From positions 310,001 to 374,000 of the forward strand of contig NZ_MVFY01000001.1 of NCBI RefSeq assembly GCF_002042885.1: DNA of 64,000 nucleotides. Reading direction: 5' to 3'. This DNA is from Citrobacter portucalensis. GTDB taxonomy: Bacteria; Pseudomonadota; Gammaproteobacteria; Enterobacterales; Enterobacteriaceae. How positions within the stretch are numbered: the stretch's first letter is position 1; every line of letters begins with the position of its first letter. This document shows, in pieces, positions 54,693-63,885 of this stretch. A program made the position numbers and the translations under genes. Below the pieces are notes generated by a model. The model was not told where the DNA came from. It worked only from the letters and a program-made list of their open reading frames with translations, and made no database searches.

Positions 54693-55898
54693 ATGCAGGA
54701 TGTTGTCATTGTCGCGGCAACGCGCACCCCGATTGGCAGTTTTCATGGCGCGCTGGCACCACTTTCCGCGGTTGAGCTTGGTTCAGTGGTGATCCGTTCG
54801 CTGCTGGAAAAAACGGCTGTGGTGCCTGAGCAAATTGATGAGGTGATTTTAGGTCAGGTTTTGACTGCGGGCTGCGGCCAGAATCCAGCCAGACAAACGG
54901 CGTTACGGGCAGGACTGCCGGTCACCACGCCCGCGTTAACCATCAACCTGCTGTGTGGCTCAGGTTTGAAGGCGGTGCATCAGGCGGTACAGGCGATTCG
55001 CTGTGGCGATGCGCAAATCGTGATCGCCGGAGGCCAGGAGAGCATGAGCAATGCGCCCTATTTTCTCGACGGCGCGCGGGCCGGTTTGCGGTTGGGTCAT
55101 GCCAGTATGAAAGACAGCGTGGTGCATGACGGCCTGTGGGATGCGTTCAACGACTATCACATGGGTATTACTGCCGAAAATCTGGCGGATAAGTTCGTAA
55201 TCAGTCGTGAGCAGCAGGATGCTTTTGCCCTGCACTCCCAGCAAAAAGCCGCCGCCGCCATTGAAGCGGGTCGTTTTAACGCGGAAATCACGCCGGTTAG
55301 CGTCCCGCAGGGCAAAAAGCCGCCACGTGTGGTGGATCGTGACGAACAACCTCGTCCGGATACTCAGGCCGAAAAGCTGGCGCAGCTCAAGCCCGCGTTT
55401 CGTCCGGGTAACGGCACGGTGACCGCCGGAAATGCCTCATCCATCAATGATGGCGCCGCCGCGGTGATGTTGATGAGCGCCGCCAAAGCCGCAGAACTCA
55501 ATTTGCCGGTGCTTGCCCGGGTGGCAGGCTACGCGGTTTCTGGCGTCGATCCCGCCATTATGGGGATTGGGCCGGTAGAAGCGTCACTCCAGTGCCTGAA
55601 GCGTGCTGGCTGGACGCTAAATGACGTGGATCTTATCGAAGCCAACGAAGCCTTTGCCGCGCAAGCGCTGGCGGTTGGTGAATCCCTGAACTGGGACAGC
55701 AACCGGGTAAACGTGAACGGCGGTGCGATTGCGCTGGGACACCCGATTGGCACATCAGGTTGCCGAATTCTGGTGACGCTGCTGCATGAAATGGCGCGTA
55801 GCAACGCAGCCAAAGGATTGGCCACGCTGTGCGTAGGTGGTGGTCATGGGGTGGCGCTGGCGGTAGAACGTCCGCAGGGAGTAGCTCATGCAAAGTAA
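54693..55898 (+). CDS. Acetyl-CoA C-acetyltransferase (thiolase)
   Basis: A 401-residue thiolase with the acyl-carrying Cys88 in [10 protein letters not shown], the histidine motif [16 protein letters not shown] and the second cysteine in LCVGGGHG. It splits acetoacetyl-CoA into two acetyl-CoA, the last step of ketone-body use. Length and motifs match AtoB/PhaA-type thiolases. It starts ten bases after scoB and overlaps the next gene by 11 bases. Confidence 0.94.
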   Translation: MQDVVIVAATRTPIGSFHGALAPLSAVELGSVVIRSLLEKTAVVPEQIDEVILGQVLTAGCGQNPARQTALRAGLPVTTPALTINLLCGSGLKAVHQAVQAIRCGDAQIVIAGGQESMSNAPYFLDGARAGLRLGHASMKDSVVHDGLWDAFNDYHMGITAENLADKFVISREQQDAFALHSQQKAAAAIEAGRFNAEITPVSVPQGKKPPRVVDRDEQPRPDTQAEKLAQLKPAFRPGNGTVTAGNASSINDGAAAVMLMSAAKAAELNLPVLARVAGYAVSGVDPAIMGIGPVEASLQCLKRAGWTLNDVDLIEANEAFAAQALAVGESLNWDSNRVNVNGGAIALGHPIGTSGCRILVTLLHEMARSNAAKGLATLCVGGGHGVALAVERPQGVAHAK

Positions 55899-56811
55899 GC
55901 CTATCTGCGTTCTGGGCGCGGGGTTAATGGGTGTCGGCATTGCTACCCACTTCGCCCGTTTTGGTTACGATGTCTGGTTATATGATACCGATAGCAGCCG
56001 AATTGCAGAAATAAGCGCCGTAGCCGGCGGTATTCTGGATGAGCTGATTGTCACCGATCAATTTGCAATTGGTGAAAAAACGTCGGTCGTAGCCCGCCTG
56101 CACGGCACAACCTCACTACAGGATATTGCCGCATGCCGGTTACTGATTGAAGCGATCCCGGAGCGGCTCGAACTCAAACACGCACTGTATGCGCAACTGG
56201 AAGCGCTGATCGCGCCGGAGGCCGTTATTGCCAGTAATACCAGCGGCCTGCCGCCGGATGCGCTGGCAGAAAAACTCGCCCATCCTGAACGGTTGCTGAT
56301 CGCCCATTTCTGGCACCCGCCACATTTTATTCCGCTGGTCGAAATTGTACCTGGCACCGCAACGAAGCCGGAGTATCTCCATGAATTGCAACAAAAACTG
56401 ATCGCGATGCAACTTGAGGCGGTGGTGCTCGACCGCGCAGCACCAGGATTTGTTGGCAATCGACTGCAGTTTGCCCTGCTGCGTGAAGCGCTACATATCG
56501 TTAAAAGCGGCATCGCCAGCGCAGAAGTGGTTGATCAGGTGATGCGCGCCTCGCTCGGACGTCGCTATGCAATGGTCGGTCCGCTGGAGGCTGCTGATAT
56601 GACCGGACTTTCTACGGTGCAGGACATTTGTCGGCATCTGCTCCCGGAACTGGCAACCGGTAGCGACATGATGACGCTGGTCGCTGACAAGGTTGCCAAC
56701 GGTAATACCGGTGTGCGCAGTGGTCAGGGTTTTTATCACTGGGATGATTCGCGCAAGGAATACATCCAGCAACGCAGAGAGCATCAGCTGCGATTTGCCC
56801 TGAAGCCATAA
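55888..56811 (+). CDS. 3-hydroxyacyl-CoA dehydrogenase family protein
   Basis: A 307-residue NAD-dependent dehydrogenase with the Rossmann motif [20 protein letters not shown] at the N-terminus, the catalytic-region [10 protein letters not shown] and [17 protein letters not shown], and a C-terminal helical domain. It probably oxidises a 3-hydroxyacyl-CoA such as hydroxybutyryl-CoA. Related subgroups (lambda-crystallin-like or carnitine dehydrogenases) remain possible because [13 protein letters not shown] differs from the common HFFNP motif. It overlaps the thiolase gene and precedes the permease by 37 bases. Confidence 0.85.
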   Translation: MQSKPICVLGAGLMGVGIATHFARFGYDVWLYDTDSSRIAEISAVAGGILDELIVTDQFAIGEKTSVVARLHGTTSLQDIAACRLLIEAIPERLELKHALYAQLEALIAPEAVIASNTSGLPPDALAEKLAHPERLLIAHFWHPPHFIPLVEIVPGTATKPEYLHELQQKLIAMQLEAVVLDRAAPGFVGNRLQFALLREALHIVKSGIASAEVVDQVMRASLGRRYAMVGPLEAADMTGLSTVQDICRHLLPELATGSDMMTLVADKVANGNTGVRSGQGFYHWDDSRKEYIQQRREHQLRFALKP

Positions 56812-56848
56812 CGTCACTTTCTGTACCCCAATATAATAATAAGGAGTC

Positions 56849-58243
56849 ATGATGAGTGTATTAATCGCCCTGGCAGCGCTGGGCCTGCTGATGCTGGCAG
56901 CCTATCGCGGATACAGCGTCATTCTGTTTGCCCCCATCGCAGCATTAGGTGCTGTATTGCTTACCGAACCCAGCGCCGTCGGCCCTGCCTTCACCGGCCT
57001 GTTTATGGAAAAAATGGTCGGTTTTGTGAAGCTGTACTTCCCGGTGTTCTTGCTGGGGGCAGTGTTTGGCAAGTTAATCGAGTTATCTGGATTTTCACGT
57101 TCCATTGTTGCCGCCGCTATCAACATCCTCGGTCGTCGTCATGCCATCCCGGTGATTGTGCTGGTATGTGCGTTGTTGACCTACGGCGGCGTATCGCTGT
57201 TTGTGGTGGCCTTTGCGGTGTATCCGTTCGCGGCTGAACTGTTCCGTCAGAGCAATATTCCTAAACGCCTGATCCCGGCAACCGTTGCGCTGGGTGCCTT
57301 CTCCTTCACCATGGATGCCCTGCCAGGTACGCCGCAAATCCAGAACATTATTCCGACCAGCTTCTTCGGTACCAACGCCTGGGCCGCGCCGTGGCTGGGT
57401 TTGATAGGTTCCGTATTTATCATCATTGTTGGTCTGGTTTATCTCGAACGTCAGCGTCGTAAAGCACAGGCTAAGAATGAGGGGTATGGGACTGAACTGT
57501 TAAACGAGCCGGAAACGCCGGATAACATTAATCTGCCGAACCCGATCATCGCGATCTCTCCGCTGATCCTGGTTGGGGTATTTAACCTGCTGTTTACCCG
57601 CTGGATCCCACAATGGTATGGCGCCACGCATCAGCTTGAACTTCCGGGCCTTGCCAAGCCGATTACCACCGAAGTCGGTAAAATCACCGCTATCTGGGCA
57701 GTGGAAGCGGCGCTGATTTCTGGGATCCTGCTGGTGGTGCTCTTCGGCTACCGCAACATAAAAGGTCGCCTGGCGGAAGGCAGCAGAACGGCGGTTGGCG
57801 GCGCGATCCTCGCGGCGATGAACACCGCGTCAGAGTACGGTTTTGGCGCAGTGATCGCCGCCCTGCCAGGTTTCCTTGTACTGTCAAAAGCACTGGCGGC
57901 TATTCCTGACCCGCTGCTCAATGAAGCTATCAGTATTACTACGCTCGCCGGGATCACCGGTTCGGCGTCTGGTGGGATGAGTATTGCCCTTGCCGCCATG
58001 TCTGACACCTTTATCGCGGCCGCTCACGCTGCCAATATCCCACTTGAAGTCTTCCACCGCGTGGCGTCTATGGCCAGCGGCGGTATGGACACCCTGCCGC
58101 ATAACGGCGCAGTCATTACCTTATTAGCTATCACCGGTCTCAGCCATCGTCAGGCGTATGGCGGAATTTTTGCTATTACCGTCATTAAAAGTCTGGCCGT
58201 ACTGTTTGTCATCGGCGTCTTCTATACCACCGGAATTGTTTAA
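56849..58243 (+). CDS. GntP-family permease, probably for 3-hydroxybutyrate or acetoacetate
   Basis: A 464-residue inner-membrane transporter with about 12 hydrophobic helices and GntP/citrate-transporter-like segments (TYGGVSLFVVAFAVYPFAAE, and GSASGGMSIALAAM late in the protein). The family moves gluconate and small hydroxy acids with protons. The gene context argues for hydroxybutyrate. ATGATG gives two starts; the second (56852) is five bases from AAGGAG and is likely used. It is followed 11 bases later by the dehydrogenase gene. Confidence 0.88.
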   Translation: MMSVLIALAALGLLMLAAYRGYSVILFAPIAALGAVLLTEPSAVGPAFTGLFMEKMVGFVKLYFPVFLLGAVFGKLIELSGFSRSIVAAAINILGRRHAIPVIVLVCALLTYGGVSLFVVAFAVYPFAAELFRQSNIPKRLIPATVALGAFSFTMDALPGTPQIQNIIPTSFFGTNAWAAPWLGLIGSVFIIIVGLVYLERQRRKAQAKNEGYGTELLNEPETPDNINLPNPIIAISPLILVGVFNLLFTRWIPQWYGATHQLELPGLAKPITTEVGKITAIWAVEAALISGILLVVLFGYRNIKGRLAEGSRTAVGGAILAAMNTASEYGFGAVIAALPGFLVLSKALAAIPDPLLNEAISITTLAGITGSASGGMSIALAAMSDTFIAAAHAANIPLEVFHRVASMASGGMDTLPHNGAVITLLAITGLSHRQAYGGIFAITVIKSLAVLFVIGVFYTTGIV

Positions 58244-58254
58244 GGAGAATCATC

Positions 58255-59025
58255 ATGAACTTAACGGGAAAAACCGCCCTGGTTACCGGCTCGACCAGCG
58301 GTATCGGATTAGGTATCGCACAGGTGCTGGCGCAAGCGGGCGCCACCCTGATCCTCAACGGGTTTGGTGATGTGGATGCCGCCAAAGACGCTGTTGCCCA
58401 ATATGGCAAAACGCCAGGCTATCATGGCGCGGATCTGAGCGATGAAGCGCAAATTGCCGACATGATGCGCTATGCCGAGAGCGAATTCGGCGGTGTTGAT
58501 ATACTGGTCAATAACGCGGGGATCCAGCATGTATCCCCGGTGGAAACCTTCCCGGTTGATAAATGGAACGCGATTATCGCTATTAATCTCTCTTCCGTTT
58601 TTCACACCACGCGTCTGGCGCTTCCTGGTATGCGCGCGCGAAACTGGGGGCGCATCATTAATATCGCTTCTGTTCACGGCCTGGTGGCTTCAAAAGAGAA
58701 ATCCGCCTACGTAGCGGCGAAGCACGGCGTGGTGGGATTCACCAAGACCATCGCACTGGAAACCGCGCAGACAGGTGTCACCTGCAATGCGCTGTGTCCC
58801 GGTTGGGTGCTCACACCGTTGGTCCAGCAGCAGATCGATAAGCGTATTGCCGAAGGCGCAGAGCCTGAGGCTGCGCGTGACGCCCTGCTATCGGAAAAGC
58901 AACCGTCGCGCGAATTCGTCACGCCGGAACAGTTAGGTGAGCTGGCACTATTTCTGTGTTCAGACGGTGCGGCGCAGGTGCGCGGCGTGGCGTGGAATAT
59001 GGATGGCGGTTGGGTAGCGCAATAA
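58255..59025 (+). CDS. 3-hydroxybutyrate dehydrogenase (short-chain dehydrogenase)
   Basis: A 256-residue SDR enzyme: cofactor motif TGSTSGIGLGIAQ, NNAG at about residue 84, catalytic Ser in NIASVHG and YVAAK (Tyr and Lys). The sequence pattern and length fit bacterial NAD-dependent D-3-hydroxybutyrate dehydrogenases, which make acetoacetate for ScoAB. It is the last gene of the cluster, with AAGGAG upstream, and is followed by REP elements. Confidence 0.92.
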   Translation: MNLTGKTALVTGSTSGIGLGIAQVLAQAGATLILNGFGDVDAAKDAVAQYGKTPGYHGADLSDEAQIADMMRYAESEFGGVDILVNNAGIQHVSPVETFPVDKWNAIIAINLSSVFHTTRLALPGMRARNWGRIINIASVHGLVASKEKSAYVAAKHGVVGFTKTIALETAQTGVTCNALCPGWVLTPLVQQQIDKRIAEGAEPEAARDALLSEKQPSREFVTPEQLGELALFLCSDGAAQVRGVAWNMDGGWVAQ

Positions 59026-59034
59026 CATCATCAG

Positions 59035-59102
59035 GTGCCGGATAAGACTGACTTACATCCGGCACAGTCGTAGGCCGGATAAGACGCAGTCGCATCCGGC
59101 GC
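59035..59102. repeat. REP/BIME element pair after the hydroxybutyrate cluster
   Basis: Two imperfect palindromes of the enterobacterial REP type in tandem: one begins TGCCGGATAAGACTGACTTA and ends ATCCGGCA (59035-59063). The other is GTAGGCCGGATAAGACGCAG followed by GCATCCGGCGC (59069-59102). They separate the convergent bdh-type and osmC genes. Confidence 0.9.
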
Positions 59103-59109
59103 GCCATGA

Positions 59110-59541
59110 TTAAGACTTCAGCTGATAATCCAGCGTAATATCCGCGTTCAGTACCTGCGATACCGGGCATCCGGCTTTTGCTTTCTGGATGATGCCGTCA
59201 AACGTGGCGGCGTCTATCCCCGACACGCTCACCTGGCTATGCAACGCGACTTTAGTTATCGCAAACCCGGCATCTACTTTATCCAGAGAAACATCGGCAG
59301 TGGTATCAATGGCATCTGGTGTAAACCCTGCTTCGCCCAGCATCAGCGAAAGTGCCATCGAGAAGCAGGCAGCATGGGCCGCGCCAATCAATTCTTCAGG
59401 ATTGGTGCCTTTCACACCTTCAAATCGTGTATTAAACCCATACGGTTGCTGATTCAACACGCCACTTTCGGTCGACACAGTGCCTTTGCCGCGCTTAATG
59501 TCACCTTCCCAGTGTGCCTGACCTTTCTTATGGATAGTCAT
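59110..59541 (-). CDS. osmC: Osmotically inducible peroxiredoxin OsmC
   Basis: A 143-residue thiol peroxidase that reduces organic hydroperoxides. The two redox cysteines lie in AAHAACFSMALSLML (first) and KAGCPVSQVLNADI (second), in the usual OsmC spacing. Start, length and position between ddp genes and sra match E. coli OsmC. It is divergent from the sra-maeA side, with 227 bases between. Confidence 0.96.
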   Translation of the reverse strand: MTIHKKGQAHWEGDIKRGKGTVSTESGVLNQQPYGFNTRFEGVKGTNPEELIGAAHAACFSMALSLMLGEAGFTPDAIDTTADVSLDKVDAGFAITKVALHSQVSVSGIDAATFDGIIQKAKAGCPVSQVLNADITLDYQLKS

Positions 59542-59669
59542 TACCGCTCTCCTGTGTTGTCGTCGGAGTTACTAGTATAGGACGGCTGAGAAAAAGCATG
59601 TTACATACGGGATAGTTCTCATTTGCCGCTTAAGCATTGACCTTTCAGATAAAATGACCGACCATCCAG

Positions 59670-59698
59670 AAAGCCGTTATGTTGAACATCGGCTTTTT
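59670..59698 (+). terminator. Terminator-like hairpin upstream of sra
   Basis: AAAGCCG pairs with CGGCTTT around a 13-base loop that itself folds (ATGTT/AACAT), followed by T residues. There is no gene for it to end on this strand, since the expected bdm gene is absent between osmC and sra. It may be a remnant of that gene's terminator or an attenuator for sra. Confidence 0.55.
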
Positions 59699-59768
59699 AT
59701 CAGGTTGTATTTCGTCCGTTCTCATACGGGCTCGCCCTTGAAACCAGTAACAGGATTAAGGAGTTAGA

Positions 59769-59909
59769 ATGAAATCGAACCGTCAGGCCCGTCATATTCT
59801 CGGACTGGACCACAAAATCTCAAATCAACGTAAAATCGTGACCGAAGGTGACAAAACCAACGTGGTCAATAATCCTACTGGAAGAAAGCGCCGCACTGAC
59901 GGCAAGTAG
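59769..59909 (+). CDS. sra: Stationary-phase 30S ribosome-associated protein Sra (S22)
   Basis: A 46-residue, strongly basic protein reading [20 protein letters not shown], then [20 protein letters not shown] and a short tail, almost identical to E. coli Sra. It binds the 30S subunit in stationary phase. AAGGAG lies five bases before the ATG. It is followed by its own terminator and lies between osmC and maeA as in E. coli, except that bdm is missing. Confidence 0.96.
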   Translation: MKSNRQARHILGLDHKISNQRKIVTEGDKTNVVNNPTGRKRRTDGK

Positions 59910-59940
59910 CCTTTCGCACGTCTGACTGAGTAACGAGATA

Positions 59941-59969
59941 AACACCATTGCAACCGCAGTGGTGTTTTT
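59941..59969 (+). terminator. Rho-independent terminator of sra
   Basis: AACACCATTGC pairs with GCAGTGGTGTT (one T-G pair) around AACC, followed by T residues, 31 bases after the sra stop. Confidence 0.92.
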
Positions 59970-60088
59970 GCTTATAAAACCCCTTAACCCATTCACAATG
60001 CTTTATACTTCGCCCGTTTCCCTGGCGGACAGGCCACATACGATCATAAAGAGCGCCAGGGACGGTTATTCAAAAAAGAGTGAGTGAC

Positions 60089-61786
60089 ATGGAAAACGAA
60101 ACCAAAAAACTGCGTTCCCTTTACATCCCCTACGCTGGCCCGGTACTGCTGGAATTCCCTTTACTGAATAAAGGGAGCGCCTTCAGTGTGGAAGAACGCC
60201 GTAACTTCAACCTGCTGGGGTTACTGCCGGAAGTGGTCGAGACGATTGAGGAACAGGCTGAACGCGCCTGGATCCAATATCAGGGATTCAAAACCGAAAT
60301 CGACAAACATATTTACCTGCGCAACATCCAGGACACCAACGAAACCCTGTTTTACCGACTGGTGCATAATCACCTGGATGAAATGATGCCAGTTATCTAT
60401 ACCCCAACGGTCGGCGCGGCCTGTGAGCGTTTCTCTGAGATTTATCGTCGTGCGCGCGGCGTGTTTATCTCTTATCAGAACCGCCACAATATGGACGATA
60501 TCCTGCAAAACGTCCCTAACCACAATATCAAGGTCATCGTTGTCACCGATGGCGAACGTATTTTAGGTCTTGGCGATCAGGGGATCGGCGGGATGGGTAT
60601 TCCAATCGGTAAACTGTCGCTATATACCGCATGTGGCGGAATTAGCCCGGCCTATACTCTTCCGGTGGTACTGGACGTGGGGACCAACAACCAGCAACTG
60701 CTGAACGATCCGTTGTATATGGGCTGGCGCAATCCGCGTATCACTGATGATGAATACTACGAATTCGTTGATGAATTCATCCAGGCCGTGAAGCATCGCT
60801 GGCCGGACGTGCTGTTGCAGTTTGAAGATTTCGCCCAGAAAAACGCTATGCCACTGCTGACCCGTTATCGTGATGAAATTTGCTCGTTTAACGACGATAT
60901 TCAGGGCACCGCGGCGGTTACTGTCGGTACGCTGATTGCGGCTAGCCGCGCGGCCGGTAGCCAGTTGAGCGAACAGAACATCGTCTTCCTCGGCGCAGGT
61001 TCCGCCGGTTGCGGGATCGCCGAGCAGATCATTGCGCAGATCCAGCGTGAAGGTCTAAGCGAAGAAGCGGCGCGTCAACGCGTATTCATGGTCGACCGCT
61101 TCGGCCTGTTAACAGACAAAATGCCGAACCTGCTCTCCTTCCAGACCAAACTGGTGCAAAAACGCGAAAATCTCCAGCATTGGGATACCCAAGAAGATGT
61201 GCTGTCGTTGCTCGATGTGGTCCGCAACGTTAAGCCGGATATCCTGATTGGCGTTTCCGGACAAACCGGCCTGTTTACCGAAGAGATCATCCGCGAAATG
61301 CACAAGCATTGTCCGCGTCCGATCGTCATGCCGTTGTCCAACCCCACTTCCCGTGTTGAAGCTACACCACAGGATATTATCGCCTGGACCGAAGGTAACG
61401 CGCTGGTTGCGACCGGTAGTCCGTTCGCACCGGTACTGTGGAAAGATAAAATTTACCCAATCGCCCAGTGTAACAACGCCTATATCTTCCCGGGTATCGG
61501 CCTGGGTGTGATTGCGTCTGGCGCGTCGCGCATCACTGATGAAATGCTGATGTCGGCAAGTGAAACGCTGGCGCAGTATTCACCGCTGGTGCTCAACGGT
61601 GAAGGTCTGGTGCTACCGGAACTGAAAGATATTCAGACCGTTTCTCGCGCCATTGCCTTTGCCGTCGGTAAAATGGCTCAGCAGCAAGGTGTGGCAGTGA
61701 AAACCTCCGCCGAAGCGCTGCAACAGGCGATTGACGATAATTTCTGGCAGGCAGAATATCGCGACTACCGTCGTACTTCTATTTGA
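60089..61786 (+). CDS. maeA: NAD-dependent malic enzyme
   Basis: A 565-residue enzyme that decarboxylates malate to pyruvate with NAD. It matches E. coli MaeA over its length: the malic domain includes [20 protein letters not shown] and the NAD-binding domain [15 protein letters not shown]. Choosing ATG 60089 ([14 protein letters not shown]) gives exactly the E. coli length; a GTG at 60080 would add three residues. A GC-rich hairpin follows the stop. The upstream 60 bases hold a possible -10 element TATACT near 60003. Confidence 0.97.
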   Translation: MENETKKLRSLYIPYAGPVLLEFPLLNKGSAFSVEERRNFNLLGLLPEVVETIEEQAERAWIQYQGFKTEIDKHIYLRNIQDTNETLFYRLVHNHLDEMMPVIYTPTVGAACERFSEIYRRARGVFISYQNRHNMDDILQNVPNHNIKVIVVTDGERILGLGDQGIGGMGIPIGKLSLYTACGGISPAYTLPVVLDVGTNNQQLLNDPLYMGWRNPRITDDEYYEFVDEFIQAVKHRWPDVLLQFEDFAQKNAMPLLTRYRDEICSFNDDIQGTAAVTVGTLIAASRAAGSQLSEQNIVFLGAGSAGCGIAEQIIAQIQREGLSEEAARQRVFMVDRFGLLTDKMPNLLSFQTKLVQKRENLQHWDTQEDVLSLLDVVRNVKPDILIGVSGQTGLFTEEIIREMHKHCPRPIVMPLSNPTSRVEATPQDIIAWTEGNALVATGSPFAPVLWKDKIYPIAQCNNAYIFPGIGLGVIASGASRITDEMLMSASETLAQYSPLVLNGEGLVLPELKDIQTVSRAIAFAVGKMAQQQGVAVKTSAEALQQAIDDNFWQAEYRDYRRTSI

Positions 61787-61792
61787 CGGTTT

Positions 61793-61817
61793 GCCCGGCG
61801 GCACACTGCTGCCGGGC
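61793..61817 (+). terminator. GC-rich hairpin after maeA
   Basis: Eleven paired bases GCCCGGCGGCA/TGCTGCCGGGC (one G-T pair) around a 3-base loop, nine bases after the stop. There is little T-tract, so it may protect the 3' end or end transcription inefficiently. Confidence 0.7.
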
Positions 61818-61899
61818 GTTCAACACTTGCGCTTTTGCGTAACTTACGATTACACTTTCACCACCGATTAACATTCTGAAAAACAAAAGGAGGATACTT

Positions 61900-61983
61900 A
61901 TGCTGTACTGTGAACGTTTTATCGTTTCACATGCTTTTGGCGATCGCCAGTGCTCAAGCGTTATCGGTATCGTGCTGCGATAA
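61900..61983 (+). CDS. 27-residue leader peptide upstream of the ABC-F gene
   Basis: The open frame reads MLYCERFIVSHAFGDRQCSS then VIGIVLR and TAA. Its ribosome site AGGAGG, seven bases before the ATG, is the strongest in this part of the window, far better than that of the downstream ABC-F gene. The last codons and the stop lie inside the first arm of a long hairpin that could switch with a later pairing. Short leader ORFs are used to sense stalled ribosomes upstream of many ABC-F resistance genes in Gram-positive bacteria; the same logic here is my inference. I know of no name for this peptide. Confidence 0.7.
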   Translation: MLYCERFIVSHAFGDRQCSSVIGIVLR

Positions 61984-62074
61984 CTTCTGCTTGAGCGAAG
62001 CTAACTTCTAAATCCCCTTCTCTCGGGCTTACCGGGTTATCGTCAGCGATGTTTGACGAGGCGTTTTCACGCCT
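61952..62074 (+). promoter_or_regulatory. Candidate ribosome-mediated RNA switch in the ABC-F leader
   Basis: GCTCAAGC (61952-61959) pairs with GCTTGAGC (61989-61996), and inside it GTTATCG (61960-61966) pairs with CGATAAC (61978-61984): 15 pairs with a 4-base bulge, spanning the leader stop codon. GTTATCG occurs again at 62036-62042 and could pair with the same CGATAAC, so two exclusive folds exist. A third hairpin AGGCG/CGCCT (62059-62074) sits just before the weak ABC-F ribosome site. A ribosome stalled in the leader would open the first fold. Confidence 0.6.
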
Positions 62075-62095
62075 GTAACTCTTGAGTAAGCAACA

Positions 62096-63811
62096 ATGAG
62101 CACATTACTAACCGCACAATCCTTACACGTTGATACGGCATTCGGCACGCTATTCGACGATCTTTCCTTTACCCTGAAAAAAGGCGACCGCATCGGGCTT
62201 ATCGGTTACAACGGCTGCGGCAAAAGCACGCTGTTAAAACTGCTCGATGGCACGATCTCGCCCACCAGTGGGGCAATCTCGCAGGCGAATCACTGCCATC
62301 TCGCGCGTGTAGAACAACATCTACCTGACGATATACTGCCGCTTACGCTGCAGGAAGCCGTTCTCGCTCAACTTCCCGAGCATGAACGCGCAGCTCAGCA
62401 GTGGCGGGTTGAAGCACTGCTTGCCGAAATGGGTTTTACGCCAGAGAATTTATCTCTTACAGCGCAAACGTTGAGCGGTGGCCAGCACACGCGCTTGCTA
62501 TTAGCGCGGGCACTGATGCGTAATCCTGACCTGCTGCTGCTGGATGAACCGGGTAACCACCTGGATTTGCCTACATTACTGTGGCTTGAGCAGTTCTTAC
62601 AGAACTGGTCTGGCAGTTTTGTGGTGGTCTCCCACGACCCGCAGCTGCTGGACGCGGTGACTCACGGAACCTGGATCTTGCGCGATCGCACCCTGCATGC
62701 CTTCGATCTACCCTGTAGCGCGGCGCGTCAGGCTCTGGCAGAAAGAGATGTCAGCGATGCTCTGCGCCACAAGGCTGAGCAAAAAGAGATAGACCGGGTG
62801 ACTGCCAGCGCCAAACGGCTGGCTACCTGGGGGCGGGTCTACGACAACGAAGATCTCTCCCGCAAGGCCAAGCAGATGGAAAAACAGGTACAGCGCCTGA
62901 AAGAGGTGCAAACAGAAGTAACGTCAGGAAGTCAGTGGACACTAACATTGCAGGGTGATGCCCTGCGTGCAGATCGTTTGCTGGAGATGACCAATCTGTC
63001 TGTAGCCCCTGCTCCCGGTGCAGATACACTGTTTTCCATTGCCGGTATCCGGTTAAAAAGCGGCGATCGCGTGGCGATTGTCGGGCGTAACGGTTGCGGG
63101 AAATCATCGCTGTTAAGGCTTATCTGGCAACAGTTTCAGTCACAGCTGGCATCGCCTTCATTGGTGTTACACCCGCGCGTTACCCTGGGTTATTACGACC
63201 AGACGCTGCATCAGCTTGCCGATAACGATTCATTGTTTGACGCGCTGGAAGCGTTTGCCCCGCAGCCAGAGATTCGCAAGATGGCGCTGATTAGCGCGGG
63301 ATTTCCGTGGGTTCGTCATGCGCAGCGAGTCAGCACGTTAAGCGGCGGTGAGCGCTCCCGGTTACTATTTGTTGGGCTGACGCTTGCGCGCTACAGTCTG
63401 CTGATGCTCGATGAACCGACCAACCATCTGGATATGGAAGGCAAAGAGGCGCTGGCAGAAACGCTACAAAGCTATAACGGCGGCGTGTTGCTGGTCAGTC
63501 ACGACCGGCAGCTTATCAGCCAAAGCTGCAACCGGTTCTGGCTAATCGACAATGGCGAACTCAGTGAATGGCACGATCTGGAGGCGGTCAATGCGCGTAT
63601 TCGGGAAACGTCCGCGGAGATAACCGTTCCCAAAACGGCGGTCGAAGCGAAAACTGAAATAAGCGGTGACAGCGATAGATTGCTGGAACAACTTCTCGAT
63701 CTGGAGCAGCGTCTGGCCGACGATCTCGCCCGCAAGCCGAAACATCAAAAACCGTTGTTACAGGCGCAATGGCGTAAAGAGATTGAACGTCTGAACGCAC
63801 AACTGGAGTAA
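62096..63811 (+). CDS. ABC-F family ATPase
   Basis: A 571-residue cytoplasmic protein of two fused ATPase domains without membrane helices. NBD1 has GYNGCGKSTLLKLL, LSGGQHTRLLLARAL and LDEPGNHLD; NBD2 has GRNGCGKSSLLRLI, LSGGERSRLL and LDEPTNHLD. The linker between them (about residues 205-290) is charged and helical, as in ribosome-binding ABC-F proteins that act at the E site. NBD1 has Gly in place of the usual Thr in DEPTNHLD. It is not clearly EttA, Uup, YbiT or YheS. Its weak ribosome site and structured leader suggest induced expression; antibiotic protection is possible but unproven. Confidence 0.9.
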   Translation: MSTLLTAQSLHVDTAFGTLFDDLSFTLKKGDRIGLIGYNGCGKSTLLKLLDGTISPTSGAISQANHCHLARVEQHLPDDILPLTLQEAVLAQLPEHERAAQQWRVEALLAEMGFTPENLSLTAQTLSGGQHTRLLLARALMRNPDLLLLDEPGNHLDLPTLLWLEQFLQNWSGSFVVVSHDPQLLDAVTHGTWILRDRTLHAFDLPCSAARQALAERDVSDALRHKAEQKEIDRVTASAKRLATWGRVYDNEDLSRKAKQMEKQVQRLKEVQTEVTSGSQWTLTLQGDALRADRLLEMTNLSVAPAPGADTLFSIAGIRLKSGDRVAIVGRNGCGKSSLLRLIWQQFQSQLASPSLVLHPRVTLGYYDQTLHQLADNDSLFDALEAFAPQPEIRKMALISAGFPWVRHAQRVSTLSGGERSRLLFVGLTLARYSLLMLDEPTNHLDMEGKEALAETLQSYNGGVLLVSHDRQLISQSCNRFWLIDNGELSEWHDLEAVNARIRETSAEITVPKTAVEAKTEISGDSDRLLEQLLDLEQRLADDLARKPKHQKPLLQAQWRKEIERLNAQLE

Positions 63812-63821
63812 CCTTTATTGC

Positions 63822-63885
63822 CGGATGGCGCAAGCTTATCCGGCCTACATCAGCAAAATGTGCGTGTAGGCCAGCCATCCGGCAA
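63822..63885. repeat. REP/BIME element after the ABC-F gene
   Basis: Two inverted REP units: TTGCCGGATGGCGCAAGCTT with ATCCGGCCTAC, then GTGTAGGCC with GCCATCCGGCAA. They form a large imperfect hairpin typical of enterobacterial 3' regions. Confidence 0.88.

Noticed and set aside
59035..59102. Palindromic repeats as a possible mobile-element end
   Set aside because: They match the common enterobacterial REP/BIME pattern; no transposase or target duplication is present.
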